Assembly (NCBI GenBank): GCA_030583705.1
Contig: CP129471.1
Span: forward strand, 610,506 to 674,505
Reading direction: 5' to 3'
Length of the DNA stretch: 64,000 nucleotides
From: Patescibacteria group bacterium
GTDB lineage: Bacteria > Patescibacteriota > Patescibacteriia > Patescibacteriales > Patescibacteriaceae
Below, one piece after another: positions 7,229 through 16,637 of the stretch; positions within the stretch are counted from its first letter, which is position 1, and each line of letters begins with the position of its first letter. Both the position numbers and the translations under genes were made by a program. The notes under the pieces are model-generated. The model saw only the letters and a program-made list of their open reading frames with translations, had not been told where the DNA came from and ran no database searches.

Positions 7229-10200
7229 CTACCTCACCGCCCCAGAATAAGCAATCGCTCGCAAGGTATCCCAGTAGGAGGCTCTGTCCGGGGTATTCTT
7301 AAAGATTGAACGATAAATGGAGAGAGCTGCTAATTCTGAGTTGGTGTTTCTCGGCACCGGACGCATACCATACGCCATGATGGTTACGGCGGCATTATCT
7401 TTAGGATTGTTCATATCCGGATTTCTTTTATATACTAGGTTAAAACCCGTAACCGCTCTTTGTTCAGCTACTAAGTTTCTGGTAGCGGGCCAACGACCAT
7501 TGGCTAATTTCATAATATCTTCCCAGTCACTAACCTTATCAGGCAATCTACCATGTGCCGCGAAGAAACTATTAACCACTCCCCCTCTTTCTCCGGCACC
7601 TAAGGCTTTAGTTGAACCCGTACCATAGGTAATAAACAACAAGATAGTTTCTCTTAATTCATTAGATGTTCCTTCTGGTACTACTTTATCTCTAATGGAA
7701 GCCATGCTTTGTTCCAACTCAAGCGAACGAGTCATACCAACTGCCGCCGCTATTTCCTCGGCCGACCGTCCAGTTATCCCAGCTTCACAAGAAAATTGTT
7801 CAAGGGTATTACCGGTACCGCAAGAATCTAACTGTGATTGCATGGGTTGCTCAGGTTCTTGTGGTTCTATCGTGCATGACTGGGTCATGGCAGCGGTCTG
7901 TGCATTAGTAAGGGTACAATTAGCTGGTAGTTGTGAAATCACTTGACGTGTCTGTGTACCAGTAGTACTACATGTCCCCCACGCACCGTATGATACTGAA
8001 GTGCAATTAGTAACTGTTGGAGGATTTTCTCCACCAGAAGGGGGTGGCGGTGGTGGGATATTAATCGTATAAGCAAAAGACGCAATAGCAGTAGCATTAT
8101 CCTGTGCATCACAAGCTATGGCCCTAATTGTTTGGCTTGAGCCTACGCTAATCGCGGAACTATAGGTAGAGCCGCTGTTAACACAAGCCGGATTACTGCC
8201 ATTGGTGGTGTAACGAATCTTAGGGGCTTGCGCAGAAGTTAGGGTAACAGATTGAGCACTGGTATAAGTACCTGCTACAGGCGAGGCTGTTGGTTGATTT
8301 AAGACAAACCAACTATGTTCAAGACCGTCATGCCAACCATCTCCATCTCTACTCATAACCCTAATAGAGTAATTATTACCGGCAGTGCCATTAAGAACAA
8401 TCGGCTCATTTAAGGCTGTTACTGAGCTTAACACTCCCAAAGGATTTAAATAAACATATTGAGTCCCCTCGTTGTCTTGTACTGTAAATGAAGTTTGGGT
8501 TAGAGCAGTAATAGCTGAAGCGTTTAAAAGGGTTGGGGCAGGCAGAGCCGGTTCGTTACCATCAGTGGTAATAGCGGGAACAACCACTGGATCACTTTGT
8601 CCACTAAAAGAATTTTCGGCAATTACCGATATGTTATTAACAGAATCTTCTTGTAGGGAAGTAATAATAAAGAAATCTGTTTCTTCACCACCCAAAAGAT
8701 GCCTACCAACCTCAGTTTCTCCGCGATAGGCTTTAACTAAAGAGCCAGCTGGTGCTGTCCCGATAATCGGGTAATAAGAGGCATTAACCGTTACCGGAGC
8801 AGCCGGTGAGGTTATTACTGGGTTATTAACTTCAAGCATGCCCAAAGAAGTAAAAGCATTAAGACGTTTGCCGGAAACCGTTTTCCCGGACAAAGCTGCC
8901 AGATCATCCCCGCCGTCCATTAATAATTCTTTAATAGAGTCAATGGAAGCTGTTGGAGCCTTAGCCCAAAGTAAAGCCGCTGCTCCAGCTACATGGGGTG
9001 CTGCCATGGAGGTGCCATTTAAAAAGCCATATGTTTCCCCAGCACCATCGGTAAATTTTTTAATAGAAAGATCATCAACTATACAACCTTCGTAATTATT
9101 ATCACTACCATCGGTCGTCCAACGAAAACGCAGAGTAAAGTTAGCGGTCAAATACTGCTCAGCTATCCCAATTTCCAACCAACGAATTGGCGAAGGTCCA
9201 GCCGGATTTTCATCATCATCTAAAGTATATTCATCCCATCTAGCAATTTCAGTAAAAGAACTACCGTTACTACTAAAATAAAGACTCATATAATCAAACC
9301 AATCTTCATCATCATATTGAGTATCGCATTGGGCTCTAAACTCCACTACCGCTCCCAAAATATCCGCACCAGATAAATCAATAACCGGCAAGGTTAAATT
9401 ATTACTAACATTACCAGTATAAGGATTACGGTTAATATCTCCGTACAAAGCCCTACCCCAAGACCCTCCAGGTTGTTGAGTACCCCAGGTTAAAGGATTG
9501 GTTTCGGCTACCCAGCCGGCCGGTAACGTCGGAACAGTAATACCCTCAAAGCTCTGATTCAAAATAACTGTCTCTCCCAAGGTACTATAAATATTTACTC
9601 CCGGAGCCCCAAGGTCAACACCAACGGATCCAAAGTCCGAAAAGGAGGCCAAAGCGTCATTTTGATCAGTGGCAGCCACACAAATAATATTATCCAAGTT
9701 ATAACTACAAGGATAAAGAGGAGAGCTATTATGATTAAGTCCCCTATTGCCGGCGGCCGCTACAAATAAACCGTCAAAAGACTCAATGGCGGCTCTTAAT
9801 GTAAGATCATTAGCTGTCCCTCCCCAGCTGGCATTAATAACCTGGGCACCATTATGTTCAGCAAAACTAATAGCTTTAACAATTTCACTTGTAAATAAAG
9901 CTGTTTTAAGAGCCATAATCTTAGCCTGCGGTGCCACTCCGACAATTCCGGTATTATTATTCTTCACCGCCGCAATCGTACCAGCAATATGGGTTCCATG
10001 GCTGGAAGAAGTTGGAGCCGGGTCTTTATCATTATCTTCAAAATCATAACCATGGATACAATCACCCAAAGCAGCGCCGGTATCACTTAAACAAGTCGTA
10101 CCATCCCACATGGAGCCGATAAGGTCAGGATGCTGATGGGCTACACCAGTATCAATAACAGCAACAATAATATCCTCACCACCAGATAATTCCCAAGCGT

Positions 10201-10792
10201 TAAGAATATCAATATCCGCACCAGCCGTACCAGTTATACCATTAACACTTTGTCCGATATTACGAAGTCCCCAGAGTCGGTTAAACTCAGTATCATTAGG
10301 TGGATCTTCGGCAAAAATATCGTAACGATAGTTGGGTTGAACATAATCAACAGCCGGATCGGCAGATAATTCACTAATTAAATCATTCAGGCTTTTATTA
10401 TCTTGGATTCGGTAAACGACAAAATTTCTCTCAGAATGACTATCTAAAAGAGTTAAAGAATTAGCAGAAGCAAAGCTCATGGCTTGCGAGTGAGCAAAGG
10501 GTTTTTTAAGATCAAGTTTAGCTGGCTTAAAAACCACAATTACTTCATCTAAAACAGCGGACTTGGAAGGAGATGGTAAAGAAGAGTTTGAAGAATAATG
10601 ATATTCTTTAGACTTAACAAGTTGCTTAGACAACCAAGAATTTTCTTCTTTATACTCAACTTTATTCTCAACCAACTTATCTATTAAAGAAGCTTTAAAA
10701 ACATTCCCATTAACCCCCTCGGCTGAACCAAAGAAGGCGGGTAATTGCAATAGGCCAAATAAGGCCAGCATAAAAAGATTTCTGTATAACAT
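7229..10792 (-). CDS. Secreted multidomain subtilisin-like protease
   Basis: A 1187-residue exported S8 protease. Signal peptide about 1-26; fervidolysin-like pro-region about 80-155; catalytic domain 165-615 with Asp214 (V-I-D-T-G), His265 (S-H-G-T-H), oxyanion Asn349 (A-A-G-N) and Ser595 (G-T-S-M-A-A-P-H). Between Asn349 and Ser595, at about 408-580, lies a MAM/jelly-roll-like insert (N-Q-S-F-E-G ... G-W-V-A-E) that most subtilases lack. Downstream are Ig-like segments, a CHB_HEX_C-type domain about 830-905, a TSP1-like Cys stretch (Y-G-A-W-G-T-C-S), and a C-terminal helical module with L-A-N-G-R-W-P of the kind seen on other candidate-phylum surface proteins. It probably processes surface or host proteins. 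Confidence 0.9.
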   Translation of the reverse strand: MLYRNLFMLALFGLLQLPAFFGSAEGVNGNVFKASLIDKLVENKVEYKEENSWLSKQLVKSKEYHYSSNSSLPSPSKSAVLDEVIVVFKPAKLDLKKPFAHSQAMSFASANSLTLLDSHSERNFVVYRIQDNKSLNDLISELSADPAVDYVQPNYRYDIFAEDPPNDTEFNRLWGLRNIGQSVNGITGTAGADIDILNAWELSGGEDIIVAVIDTGVAHQHPDLIGSMWDGTTCLSDTGAALGDCIHGYDFEDNDKDPAPTSSSHGTHIAGTIAAVKNNNTGIVGVAPQAKIMALKTALFTSEIVKAISFAEHNGAQVINASWGGTANDLTLRAAIESFDGLFVAAAGNRGLNHNSSPLYPCSYNLDNIICVAATDQNDALASFSDFGSVGVDLGAPGVNIYSTLGETVILNQSFEGITVPTLPAGWVAETNPLTWGTQQPGGSWGRALYGDINRNPYTGNVSNNLTLPVIDLSGADILGAVVEFRAQCDTQYDDEDWFDYMSLYFSSNGSSFTEIARWDEYTLDDDENPAGPSPIRWLEIGIAEQYLTANFTLRFRWTTDGSDNNYEGCIVDDLSIKKFTDGAGETYGFLNGTSMAAPHVAGAAALLWAKAPTASIDSIKELLMDGGDDLAALSGKTVSGKRLNAFTSLGMLEVNNPVITSPAAPVTVNASYYPIIGTAPAGSLVKAYRGETEVGRHLLGGEETDFFIITSLQEDSVNNISVIAENSFSGQSDPVVVPAITTDGNEPALPAPTLLNASAITALTQTSFTVQDNEGTQYVYLNPLGVLSSVTALNEPIVLNGTAGNNYSIRVMSRDGDGWHDGLEHSWFVLNQPTASPVAGTYTSAQSVTLTSAQAPKIRYTTNGSNPACVNSGSTYSSAISVGSSQTIRAIACDAQDNATAIASFAYTINIPPPPPPSGGENPPTVTNCTSVSYGAWGTCSTTGTQTRQVISQLPANCTLTNAQTAAMTQSCTIEPQEPEQPMQSQLDSCGTGNTLEQFSCEAGITGRSAEEIAAAVGMTRSLELEQSMASIRDKVVPEGTSNELRETILLFITYGTGSTKALGAGERGGVVNSFFAAHGRLPDKVSDWEDIMKLANGRWPATRNLVAEQRAVTGFNLVYKRNPDMNNPKDNAAVTIMAYGMRPVPRNTNSELAALSIYRSIFKNTPDRASYWDTLRAIAYSGAVR

Positions 10793-10823
10793 ACCTAAAT
10801 TAAAGTTATTTATTATGGTTATT

Positions 10824-10832
10824 ATTATAGCA
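10824..10832 (-). promoter_or_regulatory. Extended -10 element of the subtilase gene
   Basis: TGCTATAAT on the minus strand, about 32 nt ahead of the start codon at 10792. No good -35 hexamer is seen 17 nt further up, as expected for an extended -10 promoter. Confidence 0.5.
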
Positions 10833-10915
10833 TAATTAGCTCTTACTGGGCTAGAGATTAATAAACAAGCTAAAGTTATAGATAATATTATTTTGATTTA
10901 TAGTACAAAATTTAA

Positions 10916-12031
10916 TTAATATGAGTTATAAATTTGTAAAATTTCTTCAGAAGAAAGAGCTCTATTATAGATACGGGCATCATCAACCAAGCCATTTAAA
11001 AACCTAGTGGTTCCTCCAACCGCCGCCGAACTACTGGCAATAAACAAAGGGGCTGCAGAATAGAAAGGACTTAAACCAATAGTTGTTCTACTATTTCTTA
11101 AAATTCCATCAGAATAGAGCCTTAATCCATCCGATTTTTCTGATTCATAAACAAAAACCAAATGCGTCCATTCATTAAGAGTATTTTGAGCATTGTAATA
11201 AGATGCTTGATACTGTCCGTCTGAACCGTTTCTTATACCAGCTCTAAAATTTAAAGATGAAAAATCATAATCCAATCCATATTTATTGGGCTTAGCAAAT
11301 AGACCAATAACATTACCATCAGGAGGATTGGCTATTTTCTTAACCCAAATAGCCATGGTAAAATTACTGGTATTACTAAAATTAAACTGCTCTGTATTAC
11401 CAAGATTTAGGTGTTGATTAATCCCATTAAATTGTAAACAACTTCCCCTCTTACAATCTGAAGTTACCCAAAGAGGGTTATTAATTAAATTTGCATTATT
11501 TCCATTACCAGATAAATCATAAGAAACAGAACCAGCTCCCTCCTCAAATCTCCACCAACCTATTAAACCACTTAGAGTACCTATTGATCTAATAGGCCCG
11601 CCTGCTTCAACAATAATTCCTCCGGCCGGTAAATTTAAGGTATTTGAACCAAGACAAGAGATTAAACTGTAGTAATTTAAATTATTAGAAGTATATCTGT
11701 ATTCTTCATTCGGACAATTACCGTCTGTATGGGGAATAGGATTACTTGGCACTGAGCTCATATAAACTATGTCATTAGCTTCTATTGGCTCTCCGGGGGT
11801 TATAGATGAAGGATATGAATTATTATCAACATAATAAAACTCCAAGGCATTAGCTATTGATCTTAAATCATTTAGCCTTTTAGCGTCTCTGGCGATAGCT
11901 CTTGAGTTATTTAAAGAAACAACTGCCAAGGTAACCAAAATACCTATAATAGCTATAACCACTAGGAGCTCTATGAGGGTAAAGGCTTGAGAATTTCGCT
12001 TTAAAGTATTGTTTTTTAGTAATTTGTACAT
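10916..12031 (-). CDS. Type IV pilin-like protein with LamG domain (second copy)
   Basis: A 371-residue paralogue of the protein at 2127. The prepilin signal ends S-Q-A before F-T-L-I-E-L-L-V-V-I-A; the residue before the cleavage site is Ala rather than the usual Gly, which some prepilin peptidases accept. The pilin part repeats the R-D-A-K-R-L-N-D-L-R helix, Y-P-S-S-I-T-P-G-E-P and the cysteine stretch D-G-N-C-P-N-E-E-Y. From about residue 155 (L-I-G-W-W-R-F-E-E-G) it is a LamG/laminin G_3 domain ending in V-D-D-A-R-I-Y-N-R-A-L. Predicted surface adhesin or minor pilin. Confidence 0.85.
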   Translation of the reverse strand: MYKLLKNNTLKRNSQAFTLIELLVVIAIIGILVTLAVVSLNNSRAIARDAKRLNDLRSIANALEFYYVDNNSYPSSITPGEPIEANDIVYMSSVPSNPIPHTDGNCPNEEYRYTSNNLNYYSLISCLGSNTLNLPAGGIIVEAGGPIRSIGTLSGLIGWWRFEEGAGSVSYDLSGNGNNANLINNPLWVTSDCKRGSCLQFNGINQHLNLGNTEQFNFSNTSNFTMAIWVKKIANPPDGNVIGLFAKPNKYGLDYDFSSLNFRAGIRNGSDGQYQASYYNAQNTLNEWTHLVFVYESEKSDGLRLYSDGILRNSRTTIGLSPFYSAAPLFIASSSAAVGGTTRFLNGLVDDARIYNRALSSEEILQIYNSY

Positions 12032-12105
12032 ATACTAAACATAATAGCCTATCTTTAAACTTACTATTTTACTGTCCTTTTAATACTTTTATTATATCAT
12101 AAAAA

Positions 12106-12789
12106 CTACTCTTTGTTATAAAGCCGAGCTAAAACAATAGTTAGGGCTTGAGCAACGTTTAGAGATTCAAGTTCTTTTTCGTGTTTAATCATTAAAGAAG
12201 GCGCTTTGGTCTTAAGCTTTATCCCCTCGCCTTCGGAGCCGGCAATAAGCAAAGTTTCTTGGGAAAATTTTTTAAGTAAACGATCGTTAAAAAATTCAGC
12301 CTTTGGCTTGGCTTCCAATCTATACGTCAAACGATTTATTTTTTTAATTGTTTCTTCAGCCTCTTCTCTTTTAATCTCTAACCAAGGTACGGCAAAAAAA
12401 GCACCGGCCGATGAACGAATTACTTTAGGGGAAGAAGGATCGGCTGACTCTATTAAAACCAAAGCAGCCTTAAAGCCAAGACATAATCTTAAAATAGCTC
12501 CAACATTACCAGGATCCTGGACTCCATCCAAAAGGACAATAACTTTTCTTTTTAAAAGATCGCTTAAGTTGTTTTGTGGTATTTTAGCCACTCCAGCTAT
12601 TGGTTGCGGAGTTTGTACACTAAGTAGTTTTTTAAAATTTTTGGTGTCTTGTACTGTAAAAGAAAATTCTAGAAAATTCTTAGCTGCTTCAAGATTTTTC
12701 TTACCCTCCACTAAACAAAGACCTGTTGTCTGACGACCTTTTTTGGATAAAAGTTTTTTAATGATTTTTTCTTGTTTAAGAGTAATCAT
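12106..12789 (-). CDS. TrmH/SpoU-family RNA 2'-O-methyltransferase
   Basis: A 227-residue SPOUT methyltransferase using SAM to methylate ribose 2'-OH of tRNA or rRNA. It has an N-terminal substrate-binding part (Q-T-T-G-L-C-L-V-E-G), then the knot domain: motif 1 L-D-G-V-Q-D-P-G-N-V-G-A-I-L-R near 92-106, motif 2 I-A-G-S-E-G-E-G-I near 182-190 and motif 3 S-L-N-V-A-Q-A-L-T-I-V near 208-218, where the usual A-x-A reads A-Q-A-L. The RNA target is not determinable. It lies 13 bases downstream of ftsX on the same strand and may be read from the ftsEX message. Confidence 0.88.
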   Translation of the reverse strand: MITLKQEKIIKKLLSKKGRQTTGLCLVEGKKNLEAAKNFLEFSFTVQDTKNFKKLLSVQTPQPIAGVAKIPQNNLSDLLKRKVIVLLDGVQDPGNVGAILRLCLGFKAALVLIESADPSSPKVIRSSAGAFFAVPWLEIKREEAEETIKKINRLTYRLEAKPKAEFFNDRLLKKFSQETLLIAGSEGEGIKLKTKAPSLMIKHEKELESLNVAQALTIVLARLYNKE

Positions 12790-12802
12790 TATATAATGAT
12801 CA

Positions 12803-13714
12803 TTAAATATTAGAATATTTTCTCACAGCTACCAAGCTGGCCGCCATATTAACCAAAGCGGCAATAATAAACTGAACAGCAAAGAAGGTTGGGAAATTGG
12901 CAACAAAATAAGCGATGATGTTAAAGTCATATTCTAAAAAGAAAGTTTCTAAATAGGGTTGAAGAAGTGTTAGGAAGAAATAGAAAAGACCGGAAGCAAT
13001 GATCATACCCAAAAGAGTATAAAGAAGACCTGAGATAAGGAAAGGAGCGCGGATAAACCAAGCTGAGGCTCCAACTAAACGCATAACTCCTATTTCTTGG
13101 CGATGAGTATAAATTGCTACTCTAATAGTGTTATAAAGCACCAATAAAGTAATAGCGGCAAAGATTAAGCTAATTACCAACCCAGCCTCACTGATTCTGC
13201 CTGTGATGGAGTTAATCTTATCCAGCATTACCGTATGATTATCAAAATTACGACTCTCAATAACCGGACTGGATAGATTATTAAGTTCAGCAATCAATTC
13301 ATCATAACGATCTATGTCAAGGGGACGAATAGCTAAACTGGCAGACAAAGGATTATTACCTATCTCACGCAGAGCCTCAAGAATTTCTGGGCTATTATGG
13401 TAGCGTGCTTGAAAATCTTCCAAAGCTTGTTCTTTAGAAACATAAACCACCTCACGAACATTATCCAAAGAGTTAATTTGTCCTCGCAGGGCTAGAACCT
13501 CGCTTTCTGAGGCTTCCGGTTTCATATATAAACTAATATCTATCTTATCCCGTACGGTATCCACCGCGGCTTGTGAAATAACCTGTACCGCCAAAAGTAA
13601 ATTAACGGAAAAAAGAGCTAAAACCAAAATTATAACCGTTACCGCAGATAACCAAATATTACGGACAACATCCTGTAGACTGAATTTAACGGCTCGTAAA
13701 AAAGAAATAAACAT
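12803..13714 (-). CDS. ftsX: Cell-division protein FtsX
   Basis: A 303-residue membrane partner of FtsE. One N-terminal helix (about 20-45), an extracytoplasmic loop of roughly 120 residues with the V-V-Y-V-S-K-E-Q-A-L-E-D-F signature near 95-107, then three C-terminal helices typical of the MacB/FtsX fold. In other bacteria FtsEX activates peptidoglycan hydrolases through the extracytoplasmic loop. It starts four bases after the ftsE stop, so the two are co-translated. The next gene upstream is a D,D-carboxypeptidase, matching a wall-remodelling role. Confidence 0.93.
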   Translation of the reverse strand: MFISFLRAVKFSLQDVVRNIWLSAVTVIILVLALFSVNLLLAVQVISQAAVDTVRDKIDISLYMKPEASESEVLALRGQINSLDNVREVVYVSKEQALEDFQARYHNSPEILEALREIGNNPLSASLAIRPLDIDRYDELIAELNNLSSPVIESRNFDNHTVMLDKINSITGRISEAGLVISLIFAAITLLVLYNTIRVAIYTHRQEIGVMRLVGASAWFIRAPFLISGLLYTLLGMIIASGLFYFFLTLLQPYLETFFLEYDFNIIAYFVANFPTFFAVQFIIAALVNMAASLVAVRKYSNI

Positions 13715-13718
13715 ATTT

Positions 13719-14399
13719 TTAAATCATATAAGTTCCGACTTTTTTATCGGAAATAATCTTACCATCATGCAAAGTAACCACTCTGCGCTTTAAACGATTA
13801 ACGATTTCTTTATTGTGGGTTACTAAAATAATAGTGGTACCAAACTCGTTAATCTTTTGTAGTAAGTCTATAATCTCCTGGGCATTAATGGAATCTAAAT
13901 TACCAGTAGGTTCATCAGCTAAAAGAACTTTAGGTTGGTAAACTAAAGCTCGGGCAATGGCCGCTCTTTGTTGTTCGCCACCAGAGACTTGCCCAGGATA
14001 ACGATGCATCTTCCCAGCCAACCCAACAATCTTCATTACCTGTGGAACCACTGCCTTAATTTTTTTTTGCGGTTTACCAGCTACTTCAAGAGCAAAAGCT
14101 ACATTTTCCGCTAAAGTCTTTTTTGGTAAAAGTTTAAAGTCCTGGAAAATTACGGCTACCTGTCTTCTTAAATAAGGTACTTCACTTTGTCCAATTTTGG
14201 TGATGTCCCAATCGCCCACCATAATTCTGCCTTCTGAAATTTTTTCTTCACCAATTAAACAGCGCACTAAAGTCGTTTTTCCTGTACCAGATTGTCCAAC
14301 TAAAGAAATAAACTCTCCGGGCTTAATCTTTAAATTAACTCTATCTAGAGCCACTACGTTATGAGGATATTTTTTTGAAACGTTTTCCAGGGTGATCAT
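13719..14399 (-). CDS. ftsE: Cell-division ATPase FtsE
   Basis: A 226-residue ABC ATPase. Walker A G-Q-S-G-T-G-K-T-T (about 35-43), Q-loop Q-D-F-K-L-L-P near 90-96, signature V-S-G-G-E-Q-Q-R near 138-145, Walker B V-L-L-A-D-E-P-T-G-N-L-D and a switch histidine (V-T-H-N). The N-terminus L-E-N-V-S-K-K-Y-P-H is typical of FtsE. It is followed by ftsX and preceded, 17 bases away, by the RlpA/D,D-carboxypeptidase gene on the same strand. Confidence 0.95.
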   Translation of the reverse strand: MITLENVSKKYPHNVVALDRVNLKIKPGEFISLVGQSGTGKTTLVRCLIGEEKISEGRIMVGDWDITKIGQSEVPYLRRQVAVIFQDFKLLPKKTLAENVAFALEVAGKPQKKIKAVVPQVMKIVGLAGKMHRYPGQVSGGEQQRAAIARALVYQPKVLLADEPTGNLDSINAQEIIDLLQKINEFGTTIILVTHNKEIVNRLKRRVVTLHDGKIISDKKVGTYMI

Positions 14400-14416
14400 A
14401 AAATTATTTAATATGT

Positions 14417-16120
14417 CTATTGAATATGTTGTCGGGCAAAATTCGTTAAGGCCAAGGTGTCATCTAGACTAGCTTGTCTGGTCGGGGAACCCAATACTAC
14501 TACAATAACATTTTTATTTTTATCTGTCGACCACTTGGTGGCTAAACAGTGTCCCGAGGCGTTAATAAAGCCGGTCTTGGAACCAAGAATACTGCGATCT
14601 TGTCCATGAGCCAAACTGTTGGTGTTTTTAAAACTGTGAAATCTTTTAGTATTAAGGGTAGTTAAACCGTATGAAGGTAAAACACTAGCTGAAGCTATGA
14701 AAGGATCAAGCCAAACAAGACGAGCAATCATGGCATACTCTGAGGCAGTAGTAATATTGTCTTTAGATAGACCGGTTGGTTCAACAAAACGCGTTTGGCG
14801 AGCTCCCCATTCTCTAACCAAAGCGTTCATACGCATAATAAAAGCCTCACGTGTTAAACCGGAGACTCTTACCAATGATTCCACTGTGTTATTGGTTGAA
14901 CCAACCAAAGAAGAATTAACAAAATCGCGAATTGGTAATTGATCACCATCCTGTAATCTAAGCCTAGCGGACTGTCCGGCTGGTACATAGAGATGATTAA
15001 ACTCTTCATCCTTAACGGAATAGCTAACCACCCGGTTAAGATCAGGACGAGTGTCCATAAAAACCTTAAGGGCAATAAGTTTGGTTAAACTGGCCATTGG
15101 TAAAACCTGTTCAGCTCCTTTACTCCAAAGAATGGAATTGTCCGCACTGTTTAAAACCATAGCCGCCTTGGCTTTAACCGGTAAGCTTGAGGAAGAATTT
15201 TCTCCAGACAAAACAGAGGCCGCTACTACTGCTCCCCCGGGCGAACGAGAAGGTATATGATCGGGTAGTTTTTCCACTACCACGTTAACAACACCTTCGC
15301 CTAAACCAGCAATTACTCCAAAGGCGACTGCATCAAGATCTACTACACGATCCGGATGAACTCCTCTATTGGGACCATGATCATTAACCACTACATCCAC
15401 CGACTTCCAATTACCAGTATTAATAACTCTAAGTCTAGTACCTAAAGGAAAATCGGGAGAAGCGGCAAAAAGTCCGCCTCGGTGACGATACCAACTAGCT
15501 TTCCCTTTAACTAAAACCCCTGGACTTTCAAACATGGCAATTCTGGTAAAAGGAAAAGTAATATAACTACTCACTACTTTTTTGCCAAAGTTCTCATTAG
15601 AAGGCAAAGGTCGCCAACCACCCGGATGATTTTTATCGTAAAAATAAAGTTGTTTATAATTAGAAGATTCAGAACTTTTAATACTAACAAAGAATCTGCC
15701 AGCATTAAAAGACGCAGCCGGCATATCTATTTGGTACATCGGTCCAACAAGTGTTAAGCCGGTAGGTGGAGTAATACTTTCATTAAGTTCGGTTAGAACA
15801 ACAGATGAAGCGGTCTTAAGTTGTCCGGCTGGTAGACCCACCTCCAATGCTCCATCAAAAGCATTAAGAGCGCGGTTTAAGGAAAGCTCGGTTTCCCCAA
15901 CAACAACTTCATGAACACGATTAGGTAAAGGAGTTATCACAGTTCCCTCTTCGGCGATTAAAAGAGAAGGAGAAACTAAAATACCTAAAGATAATAAGGC
16001 AAACAATAATAAAGAAGAAGTTTTTTTAAAAAATCTTGGCTTTATAAATGACTTAAGATATTTTAAGGATAAAGATAATACAGATAAAGAAGGGTCAGAA
16101 TATATTATATTTAGAATCAT
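14417..16120 (-). CDS. RlpA-like domain fused to D,D-carboxypeptidase (S11)
   Basis: A 567-residue exported protein. After a membrane segment (about 36-56) and an uncharacterised beta-rich region comes an RlpA-like double-psi beta barrel (about 205-285; K-A-S-W-Y, then N-D-H-G-P and the V-D-L-D segment), known in other proteins for glycan-strand binding or lytic transglycosylase activity. Residues 315-567 are an S11 penicillin-binding domain with S344-x-x-K347, S408-T-N410 and K515-T-G517 all present. One polypeptide thus joins a glycan-directed and a peptide-directed module. The ORF start at 16120 may be too long; a later Met within the first 60 codons is not available, so the long N-terminus is kept. 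Probably co-transcribed with ftsEX. Confidence 0.88.
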   Translation of the reverse strand: MILNIIYSDPSLSVLSLSLKYLKSFIKPRFFKKTSSLLLFALLSLGILVSPSLLIAEEGTVITPLPNRVHEVVVGETELSLNRALNAFDGALEVGLPAGQLKTASSVVLTELNESITPPTGLTLVGPMYQIDMPAASFNAGRFFVSIKSSESSNYKQLYFYDKNHPGGWRPLPSNENFGKKVVSSYITFPFTRIAMFESPGVLVKGKASWYRHRGGLFAASPDFPLGTRLRVINTGNWKSVDVVVNDHGPNRGVHPDRVVDLDAVAFGVIAGLGEGVVNVVVEKLPDHIPSRSPGGAVVAASVLSGENSSSSLPVKAKAAMVLNSADNSILWSKGAEQVLPMASLTKLIALKVFMDTRPDLNRVVSYSVKDEEFNHLYVPAGQSARLRLQDGDQLPIRDFVNSSLVGSTNNTVESLVRVSGLTREAFIMRMNALVREWGARQTRFVEPTGLSKDNITTASEYAMIARLVWLDPFIASASVLPSYGLTTLNTKRFHSFKNTNSLAHGQDRSILGSKTGFINASGHCLATKWSTDKNKNVIVVVLGSPTRQASLDDTLALTNFARQHIQ

Positions 16121-16242
16121 AGATTTGTTATTTTTATTTATTTTAAAAATATTAAGAGTTTTAAATAGGTTAAAAGATTAAAAAATTTTAAATTAAAATA
16201 TTTTAAAAAGCCGCGTTGACGACAAAAATTGTTGAGAATATA

Positions 16243-16251
16243 ATTATAGCA
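16243..16251 (-). promoter_or_regulatory. Extended -10 element of the RlpA/DacA-ftsEX operon
   Basis: TGCTATAAT on the minus strand, about 120 nt ahead of the annotated start codon at 16120; identical to the element before the subtilase gene. Confidence 0.5.
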
Positions 16252-16444
16252 CAAATTAAGCAAGACAGACAAATAAAGGAATAGGGAGATAAATAACCTA
16301 GAAATAAGCTAAAAAAATCTTTAAATAGTTAAGATTAGTATAATAGCAATAAGTAGTCTTCCTAAAGCTGAAACGTGGGTTCTATTCCGGTGTTTTACTC
16401 ATCTTTAAATAAAAAAATCTAAATTAATCTATTGATAACTTAAC

Positions 16445-16472
16445 TTGACTATTCCTTGATTGTTGATATTAT
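16445..16472 (+). promoter_or_regulatory. Promoter of tRNA-Thr
   Basis: TTGACT (16445-16450), 16-nt spacer, TATTAT (16467-16472) with TGA in the extended -10 position. It would start transcription about 30 nt before the tRNA. Confidence 0.6.
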
Positions 16473-16508
16473 CAAAAAGAGATTAAAAAATTAAACCTTA
16501 ACTAAAAA

Positions 16509-16581
16509 GCCAAGGTAGCTCAGTTGGCAGAGCAGCGCACTCGTAACGCGCAGGCCAGGGGTTCGATCCCCCTCCTTGGCT
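16509..16581 (+). tRNA. tRNA-Thr(CGT)
   Basis: A 73-nt cloverleaf: acceptor GCCAAGG/CCTTGGC, D arm GCTC...GAGC, anticodon loop CTCGTAA with anticodon CGT (reads ACG, Thr), T arm AGGGG-TTCGATC-CCCCT, discriminator T. CCA is not encoded. The anticodon stem GCGCA/CGCGC has an A31-C39 mismatch next to the loop. Confidence 0.93.
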
Positions 16582-16582
16582 C

Positions 16583-16617
16583 AAATAAAAACAGGCTTGT
16601 CTTAAAGATAAGCCTGT
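16583..16617 (-). terminator. Terminator of the 129-residue ORF
   Basis: Long hairpin ACAGGCTT...AAGCCTGT with nested GTCTT/AAGAT pairs. On the minus strand the stem is followed by TTTTTAT, so it ends the leftward gene at 16638; it also lies just behind the rightward tRNA. Confidence 0.75.
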
Positions 16618-16637
16618 TGTCATTTAAAGCAATCGTT

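Larger units (their letters stand above)
16121..16508. other. Intergenic region between the RlpA/DacA gene and tRNA-Thr
   Basis: An AT-rich divergent spacer. It holds an extended -10 element for the leftward wall operon (16243-16251) and a promoter for the rightward tRNA gene (16445-16472). The stretch 16360-16400 is less AT-rich but shows no open frame or hairpin I can support. Confidence 0.55.
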
